From positions 2,728,001-2,792,000 of the forward strand of contig NC_061459.1 in the NCBI RefSeq assembly GCF_022581195.2: 64,000 bases of DNA, in the 5' to 3' direction. This DNA is from Helicoverpa zea (lineage: Eukaryota > Arthropoda > Insecta > Lepidoptera > Noctuidae). Below are positions 24,998-39,900 of this stretch, piece by piece. Made by a program: the position numbers and the translations under genes. The notes beneath the pieces were generated by a model. It was not told the origin of the DNA, did not search any database, and saw only the letters and a list, made by a program, of their open reading frames with translations. Each line of letters starts with the position of its first letter. The first letter of the stretch is position 1.

Positions 24998-27900
24998 GTA
25001 AGAGAGTTTCAATAATATGAAATTAAGTAACATAAGCTAGGATTACTATCGTAGCCATCGTAGGGAAACACCAACATGGACGACCCTAAAATTTCGAGTG
25101 AAGAAGACTTAATTTCTGACTTTGCAAAGCCTCACAATGGAGTAACTTGACCTTGTTAAAGTCCATCAATATAACACAACAAGCATCCCTATCAGTGAAA
25201 ACAATGCCTACAATTACCAAACAGCACTCAATTTCTTTCATAACCCGTTCCGCTACAACACCAAAACAATTTAAATCTTCCATCCTCACACCTCCATTGA
25301 CCTCTTAATAACATCCGCTATCTGATATTACCAGGGAGTAAGGAAAGATGAGCAGAGATACCATAAGGCAGGTAGGTAGGCCTTCTTGTAGGTCAGGTAA
25401 CACACGGTAGGCCTGACCAAAACGATCAGATATGAATAAAGTAACAAGACCTCTGGGTTCTTTGAGACATCTGTCGACGATTATTGGTATTACAAAAAAT
25501 GGGCAGATTCCAAAGAAGGAGTATATAGGCGGAGATAGTAACATTTCCCGTCCCCCAAACACCCATTTTGACGCGCTATTTTCTTAGGAAGTTTTCCGTT
25601 ATGATATCTCCGCTAGTGATTTTGTTATCCATGGATATTACATTCATTCATCCACTTAGGATCAGCCATGAATGGCTCGGTCATTCTCTCGCTAAGTTGG
25701 CAACCCCGCATGATATACGAGTTATACGACCGTTCTCATTTACATACTGATTCTTATCTACTATTGTTCTGGTAGTACCTAAAATAGAATTAAGGGTGTG
25801 TACAGATTACTGTTAGTGGCCAAAAGCGGTTTGAAACGTTTTCTGAGATCTTTACCTACTCATGTTGTAGTTGACAGATTAGTGTTAGATCGTGACTTTT
25901 AATCTTCGTGGCAACTGTGTTTTTTTGGGAAGTTTTTGCAGTCGGCTTCCTTCCGAATAAATGAGATTATAACTTCTTGCAATCTTGCCAGAAATACTAT
26001 CCTGAAAAATTTGAAGTCTGCCACAAAAAGCTCGTTAGGTTGTGCGAACGGTAGAAAACTAAGTAAGCTTTAGATAAAGGCTTTTTATCATACCTTAGGA
26101 ACCAAAACATCAGAACAGCGTTCGAGGTCTAGTAAACCAATTATCTCAACCTAATCAAAACATGAGAACAATGACATCTCAAACCACAAATTCCCAGGAG
26201 TACAATTACTTAGTAAACACAGACAAGAGAACAATGCCACTCGTGGCTTACGTATTCATGTACCAAAATAATCCAGATTCCAGTCTAGACCATTTTCTCC
26301 TGAGAAATCAATGGCACTTTAGTCCCATTACCAGCAAAAGCTTTTGATATTACGTCTCCTCAGACGTTTCAATAGAACTAATTAGTGCCATACCTCTTTT
26401 GTGAAGTACCATTATGACGTCACAAAGGTCTAGCTTAGATGTGCCTTTATGCATGGGTCGTTATGAGACTTATTATTACGTCAATTGGAACTAAGACACA
26501 GTTACCTATTCAAGGCAAGTTGTTCTGAAAGGACAAGCTGCACTCCATTTAGGTTACCTGCGAAGCTAATAAGGCTTAAGTTACAACTGTGGCCGCGGCC
26601 TCGAATGCGTGGAAGGTTCCGGAATGAAATCCTACTTTTGAAGTTGGAATAGTTGCACTGACACGACTTCCTCTCTTACGTTAACTACTTTTGCTGCACT
26701 TTATAATATAGGGACTACAAAAAAAAAATTGTAATGTAAGTAGACTAACCTACAGAACTAAGTTCATTTATTGCACTTTGTAACAGGATTACCCACAATT
26801 AAACATAATACATTGATATCGCATAGATTAAATTATAGATTAAAGGCGCTATTGCACCCGAAAAGATAAGCTACACTGTTACCATGTCCATTTTTAGTAA
26901 GAATCACTTTATCGACAGCGAATGCACTAGTATCAGGATGTGATATTTGCAATATCGGGAAAAGCTACAAGACCTTCACTCGCACCTTAAATGAACCGCA
27001 TATCCTAACATAACAAATCAACAGGACTATTAATCATCCTAACAAAACTACCAAAAACGGCTCAGGCATTTAATTCAAGGCTGTTTTGAACGTCTGAACA
27101 CGCCTTACCTATTGTAAGAGCCGTATCAACCGAGCCGTGGATAATCTTGCGATTAACGTCACCAAGTTTAACCAACCTGAAATATTTGTTCCTGTCGAAC
27201 AACGAATTTATCATTTGTGATTTAAATGTCCCATTCTTTACATCAATATTTCAATAAAACGGGTCATTGTTATTGAAATTTATTAAGCCGATGTAACCGT
27301 GTAGGAAATTCGTAATGTACTCGACTTTCTTGGGTAGCAATAGCAAGGAATTTTCAATAAGCGTTTATAAAGGCATACTGTGACATCGATTTAAGCCATC
27401 AGTTTGAGCTATGCTATGCTATGTTTCTGCGTATGGATGGAATACAAATTAAATATTTTCGATTCCATGGAAAATTTTGTTCAGAGGTCATTAAAAAGAA
27501 ATAAAACTAATTCAAACCCATTTCCCATTACAGAAACACCACTAACAATAGCAGCCGGCCTAAAATCACCTGGCAAAGTTCTAATAGCCCTGGTCAACGG
27601 AGGAGCTCTCCTGGACTATAGGACTAAAGATGGCAGCACGGCCATGCACAGGGCTATCGAAAAGAACTCTCTAGAAGCCGTGAAGACATTACTGGAACTT
27701 GGAGCATCACCTAATTATAAAGACGGGAAAGGATTGACGCCATTATATCTTTCTGTGACAAACAAAACTGACCCATTGTTATGTGAGACTCTGCTGCATG
27801 ATCATGCGACGATCGGGGCTACTGATTTACAAGGATGGCAGGAGGTGCATCAGGTAAGACGTTGTATATAAAAACCAAACCTGAGCGTTAAAGTCACCAT

Positions 27901-30900
27901 AAAGATAATTATAGATATTATGAAAGATTACCTTTTTCCTGAATACAGGGTTCCGAGAAAACCATTTTTGGGATCCTAAAGCCATGTCTACTCGGAGACT
28001 CAACGGTACCTTTATGGGACTGTACCGCATATATTTTTGTTCTGCGAGATTTCACTACTCAATGATTGACTTTTACTTTTGATTTAGGTGTAATAACACT
28101 CTTTTGTAATTCCTTACCTTCTCGTAACTTCCAGGCATGTCGCAACGGTCTAGTCCAGCACCTAGACCACCTTCTCTTCTACGGTGCGGACATGAACAGC
28201 CGCAACGCGTCGGGCAACACTCCGCTGCACGTGTGCGCCGTCAACGCGCAGGACTCCTGTGCACGGCAGCTGCTGTTCAGGGGCTGCGACAAGGAGGCCT
28301 TGAACTTCGCTAACCAGACTCCTTATCAGGTAATGGAGGATCTTTTAAGTAGGTAAATTGTCTGGGAAATCTGGGAAAGGAAAATTTAAAAGTGCTCAAT
28401 ACGAGAGCAATGAAAGGAGAATGGAAAAGCAACGTGATTGAATGAGCCAGTAAATAAAAAAATATTTACTAAAGACATTTTAAAGAGAATGCTTCTCCAA
28501 ATTGAACACCTAGATTTTGAATTATAATTACAGTTTTTTTTTAAATAAGTGGTCCACTTCAACCCCGCAACATTATTAGAAAGGTCATGTTTTTTCCTAT
28601 AGCAACATTGCCCAAAATTCGTCCTAGACAAAACACCAATTTGACACAAACAACACTTAAAATCCCCAGGTGGCAGTAATAGCCGGCAACTTAGATCTGG
28701 CTGAGGTGATAAAGAACTACAAAGCCGAAGAAATCGGTGAGTCCGGCCCTGGTGCTGTAGTGCATGGCTTTGATTGGAGCTTCATACCTTATGTGTTTAT
28801 TTAACTACATGGATTCTTAAATCGATTGTGTGTTGTCCATTATTATTAACATAGTTGGCTGAATTCTGGCATAAATTGTTAAACGTGCATAAAACATTAA
28901 AACATATTAGGGTCGTAGTTCTCAAAGTATCATAGACCATACTCGATTTCAGCTTACCGCTCTCAATATGTTATGATCGATATAATAATCCATGTTTTCT
29001 TTAATGCGAAAATTATTTTGTATGTGCAACGCTTTAGTATTTTTTATTTTTACAGCAAAAACGTATTGTATGTATGTACAAAACGACACACCATACTATT
29101 TATATTAAGTAGTATCTGTGTAAATATTTTATTTTTTATTCTATCTACTATTATTGCATGCGTCATCCGTTCTATCTATACTATTCCATTGCTTAATATC
29201 ATAATGGTGATGGTTGTATTTTTGGATACCTGCGCTAATATATTAAAATATCACTAACCGAACATAGATTATATAAAAAAAACACTAATAATATTAAAAG
29301 GGTTTAAAGGTATATATTGTATTTAACACGTTATCAATAGTTGTTATACCAAAATATTTTATCGCACTATTATTTTTTACATACAACTTGTGTTCGTCAA
29401 ATGATTTTGATGTTTATTTTCTTGATATTTGTTTGACGCACGATTCCTTTATTAGTTTGTTCGGTTGCTAAATAAAATATTTCAGTGCCGTTCCGTGGAC
29501 CTCCTCGGTACAATCCGAAGAGACGGTCTGCGGCTTGGGGGGGTTGGTGGACGGCGGGGGACAGGTCGTCCCTCGCGTCATCCACGCGCATACCCGCCGA
29601 ACTAGACACGCTGCTGCGCCGCCAGCCCGGACCCACCGCGTCTCCCTGCAGTCTAGAGAGACCCTTCTCCTCGGCCTCCTCCAGCATTAGTGACGCCAGC
29701 CACCCCAGCCACGAGGACGATGCCAGTATACTCACAGGTAAACTTGACAAGGTTCAAATGCGATGGAAACTAACGAAACCATTTGTAGATACAACAACCA
29801 ACTCCTAATAAATCACCACATCAAGACAAATCATTTCAATTGGTTGTTGTATCTACATCCATTCTCCGTTATATTCCACCGCGAGGTCCAAGGTTGCGGA
29901 ACATGGCACCGACCACCCATGTGACAACTGACAACCATCACCATGCACCGACATCGCCCGTCCACTTCGTTGCATGTTCTATGTGCCTATATGTCATGTA
30001 GTTACCCATCAATCGCTTCTTCGCTTCCTTTTACGACAAAATTTATAATTTTTCCTCTTATACCCCTTTAGATGTAGGATGTACGAACACTGTTTTTTCC
30101 TAGTGAAATACGGTTACTATTAAGAGATTCCTATATTTAAGACAATGTAACAACGACTCTACCCTATTCGAAAATCAATCTTTAAAGACCATTAAGTCCA
30201 AAACATGTATTTAGTGTCCCGGTCACGACAAAATACACGCTTAAATCCTCTGTCCAACAAGTGTGTCCTTCACAAACGTTGGCACTTGACCTACACAGTA
30301 CACAGTTAATCCAGCTACAACATGCATTGATCAAAAAAAGATGTCCTAACTTTGGACCACGTAACCGTTTCAATTTCAAAGGATGGTATACACTGACCGT
30401 TGAGCGACACAAACCCCAACAGATAAAAGTGCGGGAGACACGAGCGACATCATATCGGACTCTAGCGGCGTGGGTACCAGCAACTCCGACACCACGTGCT
30501 CGCTGCACGGCGGCGCCACCGTCGTGTGTCTGCAACCTTACGACGGCGCCACGCCCGGCCATGTGCGCCTCAACCAGGGCGATATTGTTGAAGGTACAGT
30601 GACAGACACTATGAAACGGTAACACGTAGGTTTAGACAACAAGACTGAAATACGGAAATGCAATAGAAATCTCGCCACTTATTCCTGTAAGAGGAATTGT
30701 TTTAAGAAAATCACAGTATCCTAATTGTCCTTTCGGGTAGCTAAATGAGTCCTACGATACTTTACTTGGTCCCAATGTCCAGTCATCACACTTCTTCAAC
30801 AACCCTTTTGGTCTCTCACGAAATTCAATTTGTCATACACGGAATACTAAAATACAATCATGAAACATATGTTATTAAAATCATTTTGTACGCATACTAA

Positions 30901-33900
30901 AATCCAATAATCAAATATCATTGGTAACACTTTAACAAAGAATTTTGTGAGTAACTGAAATCATACATCAGAACTAGTCACCTTAAGTTATGCAGTTGGG
31001 GATCACAACTTGAAAATATGACCTTTAAAAAGGGTTCCGAGGAATATTTAAGATAAGTAAAACTTGCTGAAAAAAGAATAGGCAAGCGTGTTCCACTTTC
31101 GAACACTTAGTCGCTTACCACCAGGTGAGATGTAAGCCCGGAGTGTAGGTAATTCTAAATTTTTCAATGAACACCGTCATGTGTTGTTTTTGTTTATAAC
31201 TAAATTGATTCTATGGCATACAGTGACGGGAGCCACAGATGACGGTCTGCTAGAAGGCACGGTGCGAGGATCTGGAGCCAGCGGGCTGTTCCCCATGCAA
31301 TGCGTGCAAGAAGTACGACTTCGACAGAATACACAACATCTGCACCAGGTATAAAAATAGTTTCCGATATATTATGGATACTAAAAAGACCTACTCACTC
31401 TATTACCTACCACCTGTATTCTATTGTCACAAGCGTGATGAACCAGTAGAGTACCAATTGTTGCCCAAACGATGAATTGTCTACGGCTTTTTATTCTACT
31501 GTTGCTATTCGTTCTTTATCAGGTGTTGGCATCAGGACCAATTCATCATTCTCGAGTGACTGGCAGACGAGAGATGGCACTCAGCAAGACCTACAGTGCC
31601 ACTGCGCCTAGAATCAAAAAGTCGTAAGTATTTAAATCATTTACTTCGTGTGTATACAGTTCATCTGCAACGCTATGCAATTCCTGATTTTCACTACATT
31701 TTTTATTTTTAAACAACCCTAAAGGCTCCGAAACTATTTCACTCTGTGGAAGTTACAGTATCTCTCAGTAATTTTGGCTATATTTTATCCCGGTACGGGA
31801 AGTAGAACGCAGTTGAAACTGAATGTAACAGCAACGAATCGAAGTACGAAATGTAGTAGGTACTTACGTAGTACGAAATATGCGCACAGCATCTGTTGGT
31901 TCTGGGTGACATCACAATTTAATACTTGTAAACAACCCAACAATACACAATGCCTTGTACTTTGTAAACATAATAAATAACATGTTAACATAGGGTCAGT
32001 CGCCAAAGGTCGGCTCTCTTTTGTACCAGTGACAATGTAAACGAAGATGAATTTGTGATTGATTAATATCTAATAGTGGTCTACAATTTTTTGTGGTGCG
32101 ATCTGTGAAGTGCTTCTTTAAATTACTTTGTAGTGCATTTCATAGTGCATGACTACCTTTTTTTCTTTTCGCCGAAAATTTTATAATCGGAAGCAATGGG
32201 GCATTACAATAAGGTATTGGCAGAACTTGCCTCGAAACTACAAAAAAATATGTAAGCGGCCATAATTTAATAACTTACTACAAGTTCGTTATTATTCGTT
32301 GTTTAAATTACGCGAGAATAAAATCTAAAAATGGACTTCCTAGAAAGACTTTTTTGTCTTAACCAACATATCAATTGTGTTTAGTGAGATTCTGCACTTT
32401 CTCGTGTAGTTTTTAATTGTGTAGGTACCTAATCTTTTCAATAATTTCATCTGTACAACCTTTTCCCAACTATGTCGGTGTCGGTATCGACACCCATCCA
32501 TGGGCCGCACCAAGCGTTAACCGCACCTTAAACATACATAAAACATAATTTCACCCTTCACAGGTACGGCAACATGGAGACCAGAACAGTAGTACTGCAC
32601 CGCGCCCGCCGAGGGTTCGGCTTCGTCCTCCGAGGAGCGAAGGCTTCCTCCCCACTCATGGAATTACGTCCATCAGAGCGGTGTCCGGCACTACAGTATT
32701 TGGATGATGTCGACGCCGGTGGAGTGGCTGACCGAGCGGGGTTGAAGAAGGGAGACTTTCTTGTGGCGGTAAGTTGTAATTAAACTTTCTTATGCCGGCA
32801 GTCACCAACTCGCATTGAGCAAGCGTGGTGATTAACGCTCAATCCTTCTCTGTGTGAGAGAAGGCCTGTGCCCAGCAGTGGGACGATAAAAAGGCTGCAA
32901 CTAGGAACTATGCCAACAGTAAGAACATAACCTCTACCAGCATTATAAGACAATAGAACATCAATTGTCTTGCGTATATCTGCGCACTGGCTACAACGGG
33001 TTTATTTATTTATTTACACCAACAACTTATTTACAAATTCAGACACGGATTTATTTACAATTAGTCCTGAGTGAATGAGTCAGTGACCGACATGAACATG
33101 ACTCACAGAGAGGCGTTTGGTCGACAGTTATTGATATAATGAGTACATCATCATCAAAGGGCAATATCAGTCAACACTACTCCACGTGCCCATAGCCTTG
33201 GACTTTTATCCCGTAGCATGATTTTCTTTATCCCGTAGCATGATTTTCATTCATTTCATTCTAAGTTGTAGTGTCTGTCAAACAATAAATATTGACTCAC
33301 ATTCTCTAAAAACCAAGTGCGTACATTAGAACTCAACATACCAGTCTACAACCAACAAAGCAATTAGGTAAACTATTCAGAAAACATTCGCTTCTTGTTA
33401 CATTGTTTTACAAAACATACAAACATCGTAAATAGACAAACAATAATTTCCGTTGCCAAATGTTTCATTCAAGACCCGACCGCCGAATATATGGCCGTGC
33501 TTCTCAGCTATAGAAAAGTAACTTTTTTACGTGAGATTGTTTTTGTTTTAATAACAATTCATTTCTAATTTCGAACTAAAACATTTTTCTGGAACGCTTC
33601 CAAACAACCTTCAAATAGTATTTCAGAACTTAGGTCAGCTAAAGTTCGTGAACTATTTAAATTGCATCTTGCTACAGGGCCAACTTTCTTCATACCTTCA
33701 AACAAGCACCCCCATCCTTTCACCTTCTTGTTCTTCAAACACAGCTGTATCTAGCGCCTCATTTCAATCTTTTCCTCGAGGCTCAACTATACTTCATATT
33801 TTAAACCAATTCCCTTTCCCTTCACCTTCTGGAACCTTCTTTTTCTTCAAGACCATCTGTCTCTAGTACCCTATTTCATTTATCTAATGGGAGTCTTTCT

Positions 33901-36900
33901 GTCGTCTACAGATAAACGGCGAGGACGTGTCGTGTGCGTCACACGAGCACGTGGTTGAGCTGATCCGCAGCTCCGGGGCACTCGTCTCCATGACTGTTGT
34001 CTCGTTGAACAATCAGTATGGTAAGTTTTTTACTTCTTTAGTTTACTGAAATCATTTTTCAATGTAAAACCTAGTCGTGCCTAGTAAATGGATCTTTGTT
34101 GAGGAACTTGGATGGATTCATCCAAGTTCTCAGTTCAATTTTAAGCATCGAAACTCCTTGTAAAAAAATTGGGAGTTCTGTGACAGTCACTTTTTTGTGC
34201 TTTTCATTTTATAATGGTGATATGTAATTGTACGGAATCCTTTGTGCGCGAATCAGGCACATAATTGACTGGTTTATTTCTGACTTCTGCTGTAATAGAT
34301 ACCAAAAATTTCTAACTACCCTATTGTCAAGAATTGTTTTTTAATTGAAGGTAACAACGAGAACAACACGTGTACGGTACCCACAAGCAAGTCTCAGAAC
34401 CAGCTGTCCAGTTCTGGTCGTCCTTACGCAGCAACACTCCCTAGGAAGGGCGCTGGAGGTAACTATCTTATATCTTAAACATTAATGATTGACTAAAGGT
34501 GAAACAACATCTCGAGGAAACCTGGACTATAAAGTCCGAAATCACCAACCCTTATTGAGAGGCGAAAGATAGTGGATCGATAAAATGGCTGATAATGATA
34601 CATCTGAAGTAAAGAACACATTTTTTCTAGTTAATAAACTCGCAGAAACCATAACATATGTTACAAATCGAAATTCGTCTTTAGGTCGTGCCCCTGCGCC
34701 CGCGCCTCCACGACGCGATCCGAGAACAACGTTAAGCGTGGGACGAGCAAGAGCCAAATCTATGGTCGCTGGACTTGGTACGTATCCATTTTAATAAAAA
34801 AGCAAATTATGACAGACCAACTTCTAACAAAAGTTTCATTCCGAAGTGACGGTGTCCCGAGGGCGCTACGCACTCCAGGCACCTTGATAAAAGTAGCCTA
34901 TATTGATTGATAGGCACTGTAATAATTTTTGAAATCGATCCAGTGGTTCGTGAAATTAGAAAGTTTAAGCAAACCATCAATTTCTACAGTCTTTTTAATA
35001 TTACTATAGATTCCTAATACTGAACATTATGCAATTTTCAGAAAATGGCGGTGAAAAAGAAGAGAGTTGTGAACCTTTGAGCGTAGCGGGCAAGTCGTCA
35101 TCAGCCGAGTCAGTGCAATTACCGGGCGGCAGTAACAGTGAGTATTGCATGATTCAATAATTAAATAAGTTATAATAGATCACCAACATTAAACCATATA
35201 TATACTTTATATACAAGTTGTAGGCACCTACGCACTTCTGTGGCTACAACAAAATTTTGCGTGACAAAATATAGGTACACTGATGTTACAAAATAAAACA
35301 TTCCAGAATTCAGATACCAAGACACTTTTTCCTCAGAAAATCTGAATTAAAAAATATTTAAGGATTAAATAAAACACTTTACCCTGAAACCGTAAATACA
35401 TAATTTAGGTAATAGCAAACCGCACACAATTTCATATTTATGTAACTTTACTAATTTCATATTTCAGACGCATATTATCCCCTACATGTTTCAATTTGTT
35501 TATATTATGTGTCTCTACTGAAGTAATGAAATGATTTTCTTTATTTCATAATCACCTTGTTTTCCTCCCCAGACGGCACCCCGGTGTCGGGCACGCCGGT
35601 GGCGCCGCGCACGGCGTCCATCCGCGCGAGGCCCGCCTCCAGCCGCATCACCGCCGCCGAGCTCGAGGAGCTGTTCCAGCGGCAGGCCGATGCTGATACC
35701 ATGTTAGTACACTACTTTATAATATGACTTGGTACTTTTAAGTGATGGGAAAAAAACTCCAATGACAATGCTGGTTTTTGTATGGATCTCGTCAGCGCTT
35801 AAAACTAGTGTCAATGAAAACGAATTATTCAATACAACATTTCTGAATATTGTAACTTACTCCAATATTTGTACGGGGATCTATAAGAAATTCTAATGTC
35901 CTCCTTGATTATCAGACTGAAATAAGGAAAAATGAACTTAATGAAAGCGTCTTTAGATGGAACCACTGACAATCACTGAAAGATCCAAAAACATATTCAC
36001 ATGTTTCATTATCTTGATTTTGTAAACGTAAACCTAACGAATTATTTAAAACATTTCAGCCTAGGCAACAACGCGATGATGACTCGCTCAGCGTTCCAAG
36101 GAGGTTCGAACTCCCCTCCGTACTCGCCTGCGCGGGCGCCGACTAGAGTGTACGCCTCTGTCGCTGAGATGAAGCGGTCACGAGGAAAGGTAAATTGGAC
36201 AGATTTTCAATAAGAATTTGAAACTTTATAGCCTAATAATACGAAAATTCGAATAAGCAGGATCCAAATCTCAAATGACCTAAAGTATGTGACTTTTTCA
36301 AAATCCTATCATTGTATCTTGGACACTACTGGCTATTGATGAAGCATTACAGGATGAGATAATCTCAATTTATGTATTTTTAAAACTTCAAGTGTTTTTT
36401 AATTAAACACGCAATTTTAACACGTCTGGTTTGTATTGATCATTCATCTCTTGCCTCTGCCCATTTGCGAGACATTTCATAACTTAAAACGGCAGAGGAA
36501 ACTTTATTTATACTATGACCGAGTGATACTCATGTATTTATTTAATTTCCCTAAAGTTATGGAGTAAGTCAAGTAGCAGCACGTTGCGCCGAGACTTCCA
36601 CTCGACGCCGGACTTAGCTGCCGAACACACCGCCCACCCGCCACGGACACGCTCTAGCGAAGATGTACATGGTATGTGATTCCTTAAGTTTTAGAATATT
36701 GCTGCTTATAATGATGCCAAATACGGTCCATTTACTAAAATAGAAATTAATTAGTATATATCCGGAATAGGTTTTAAATATTTTTGTAACTTTTATGAAA
36801 AAATGGCACCGCTTTACTTATTTTTGAGGAGTCTTAAACCCATACCCAATAATCCACTTAAAGAGAAACATCCCCAGGGCACGCCACCATCGTGGCGGTA

Positions 36901-39900
36901 AGTCCCCTCTTTGAGGAGTGGCTCGGGAGGAGTCATGGCGCCCTCACGTACCGCATGACGCAGGTCCTCACCGGACACGGTTGTTTCGGGAGGTACCTGC
37001 ACCGAATCGGTCGTGAAGAGGCGCCCGGGTGTCACCACTGTGCGGACAGCCCCGAGGACACGGTGGACCACACAGTCCAGGAGTGCCCTGCGTGGCAAGG
37101 GCACCGCCGAGTCCTCGTCGAGGCTTTGGGCGGCGGCGACCTCTCGCGTCCGGCCCTGGTTCAGGCCATGGTCCGGGGCGAGAGGGAATGGGATGCCGTC
37201 GCCTCCTTCTGCGAAGCGGTCATGCTCGAGAAGGAGGAGGCGGAACGCCAGAGAGTATGCACCTCTCATCCCGGCCGCCGCGCTGGACCAGGTAGACACC
37301 ATGGGCGCTGGGTGTCGCGAGATGACTCCCGGCCACCGTAGGCGTGGGTCTGTGGGCGGTGAGTTCGGGTGGCTCATCGTCCCTCTGTCTACTTAGACGA
37401 CAGACCCGTGTCGACGGCGCGCGTTGTTCCACGCGCTCCTCAAAGAGATGTCAGCAACCCCAGCGGGGCCCAGCAGGGCCAAGGCCTGCCGGGGCTGCGG
37501 GTTGTTCGAAAGAGATACCGCGGCCCTGGTACATAAACGGCCTATGACGGAACACGACAGTTTTTAGTCAGTAAGAGTCTGACACTCCCTCACTGCTGCT
37601 AACCCACAGCGGGAGGGGTCATTTGACGTCGGAAAAAAAAGGTGAAACATCCCCTCCAGCAATTGACAACTTTGCAAGACCAATGCCCAATTTTACCAAT
37701 ATTTAAACAGTTGTTGATTTTACTACAGTAAGGGATTGTTCACACCAAACGTATTGTCCGCCGCTGACTGTGAGTATACTCACTGTCTGCCCCAGTGTGA
37801 ACGTCGACTCAATCTGCAGTACGCGTACTCACCAAGCCGACAATAAGCTATAGCGTACGATGCGCTACATGTGTGAACAAAAGAATAGGCTCGTGTAGGT
37901 TCACACTAGATGCGTACGCTGAGCGGCTGACTATTCTACACATAAAAGAGCTCAGTATTTGAACCCCCCAATCTTCATACATAACAGATGCTATGTCTTC
38001 CCAAGCGCATCTTCGTAAGTTTCTATCACTAAATTCTTCTGAATTCGCATTCCAAATACATTCTCTAGAATGTACTTCTGCAATAAACTTTTCGGTGTCG
38101 AACATCGCGAGGTGTCACGTGTCACGTCTGTCCTCATTGAAGTTTGTTTCTCGAGTGTATTGCGGCCGATGCGCGCGGCGGTGCGGGCGCGGCGGAGCGG
38201 CGCTATTCGGCAACTGCGTCCGCGTAGCCAATCCGCGTCCGCCGTGCATAGTCGCGTAGTAAAATAATCGGCCACTGAGAGTCAGCGACAACAGACGACG
38301 TAATAGCGTATAGTCGGTTCGGTGTGAACGACAATTTCAATATATATGGAAAAGCAATAAACTGCGTAACGCGCGCTCACAGTCAGCGGCCGACAATACG
38401 TTTGGTCTGAACGATGCCTAAACAGTTGTTATACGGACAGTCCTGCTATCAGTGAACTTGAGCCTAAAATTACTTACATAGGTATCTATAATATTGTGTA
38501 TCCCCACAGCACCAGGTCGCGTGCCTCCCCCCGCGCACCCGCCGCCGCCGCCGCCGGTGGCGGGCGCGGCGCCGGCCTCCACGTTCCGCCCCGCCGACCA
38601 GGCCAAGCTCTATGCCTCGCCCCGCGACCTCGAGACTGTGGCCTACAGGCCCACCAACAATGATAATACGCACAACGTTAGTATTTCTGTACCTATTTGT
38701 GATTATACTCGAGACGCAATTGATTTTCTATGTCTTACAATTAATTACCGACTGGACTACTATAATGCTATAACCGTTCTGAATCGAATGTTGTTTGTAT
38801 AAATTGTAATAATCCAGAGATTTTGATGTCGTCATACGATTTTTTTGACAGTCGGTTTCTAAATAGAAATTGAGTAGTAGACGTTTTATAAATTACTTTT
38901 TTCCTAACTTAGATATACATACCTTACCCAACAGATCGCATTTGTACCTGAAGTATTTTTTTATAAATACTGTCACGATTTTTTTTATCAAGAATAACAG
39001 GTACAATTCCAAGTAGCAATAACAACAAAAATCCACTCATTAGCCATTCTTTTACCGAGTTAATCTGAATTATGTGGTTTATACTGGAACCTTTAACTTA
39101 CAGAGTCGTAAAGCAACGTCGTTACGGTCATGGGCAGGGCCGAACCGGCCTCAGTCAGCAGATGACCACACCAACCAATACGCGCAGCCCTTCAACACGC
39201 ATAAGGGCTTCGTTAGACAGGTAATTTCTAGAACCTTCTAAAGAAAATAAACACCAATCTTATGAAGTACATTTCAGAACTTTCGCAGGACAAAACGTGC
39301 ATCATCCAATTCAAAGAACAAACTTTGAGCAGTAAAATCGAACTGTACACTGCTTTTCTGCACCTATTTTTAGCTCGATTTTTCTTTCTATACCGATTCA
39401 CCCTTTAAGGATCTACTGTGTGACAGCCAAGCATACAAATATACCCGTCTTTTGTGTCGAGCGGTAAAAACACAAAGTCCTAACATAAAATAAATTACTT
39501 TCAGAATTCAACCCCAGCCCCACCAATACCTGAGCCAGACTACAGCATGTCGGAATCTGACGACGAAGTGGACGCCAAGCCCAAGGGCGAACCCGCGGCT
39601 GTGGCCGAAACCAGCGCCAACAGTAACGCTAGGTGAGTCTTATTGTCACGGCATAAGGTTCAGTTTTGTACGTCGAGTATGTCACAATGTTTGGGCAAAT
39701 ATTGGAATATTGGTGGTGCCAGTTTCGTGTAGGTTCTCACTTGTTTTAATAACGTAAAAGTTTGTACTAATCTGAACTTCTGAACTTCTACTTAAACTAT
39801 TGACTACTTCAAAAAAGCACCCAGAGAATGCAATGTCTTAATGAACCTTAAAATTTTCAGGATACCAATATACGCAACGATATTTGAACATGATGCGGAA

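Noticed and set aside
36814..37547. Several long overlapping frames on both strands (up to 187 codons)
   Set aside because: They are GC-driven shadows of the LINE fragment; only the plus-strand frame with the zinc-knuckle pattern fits a known family.
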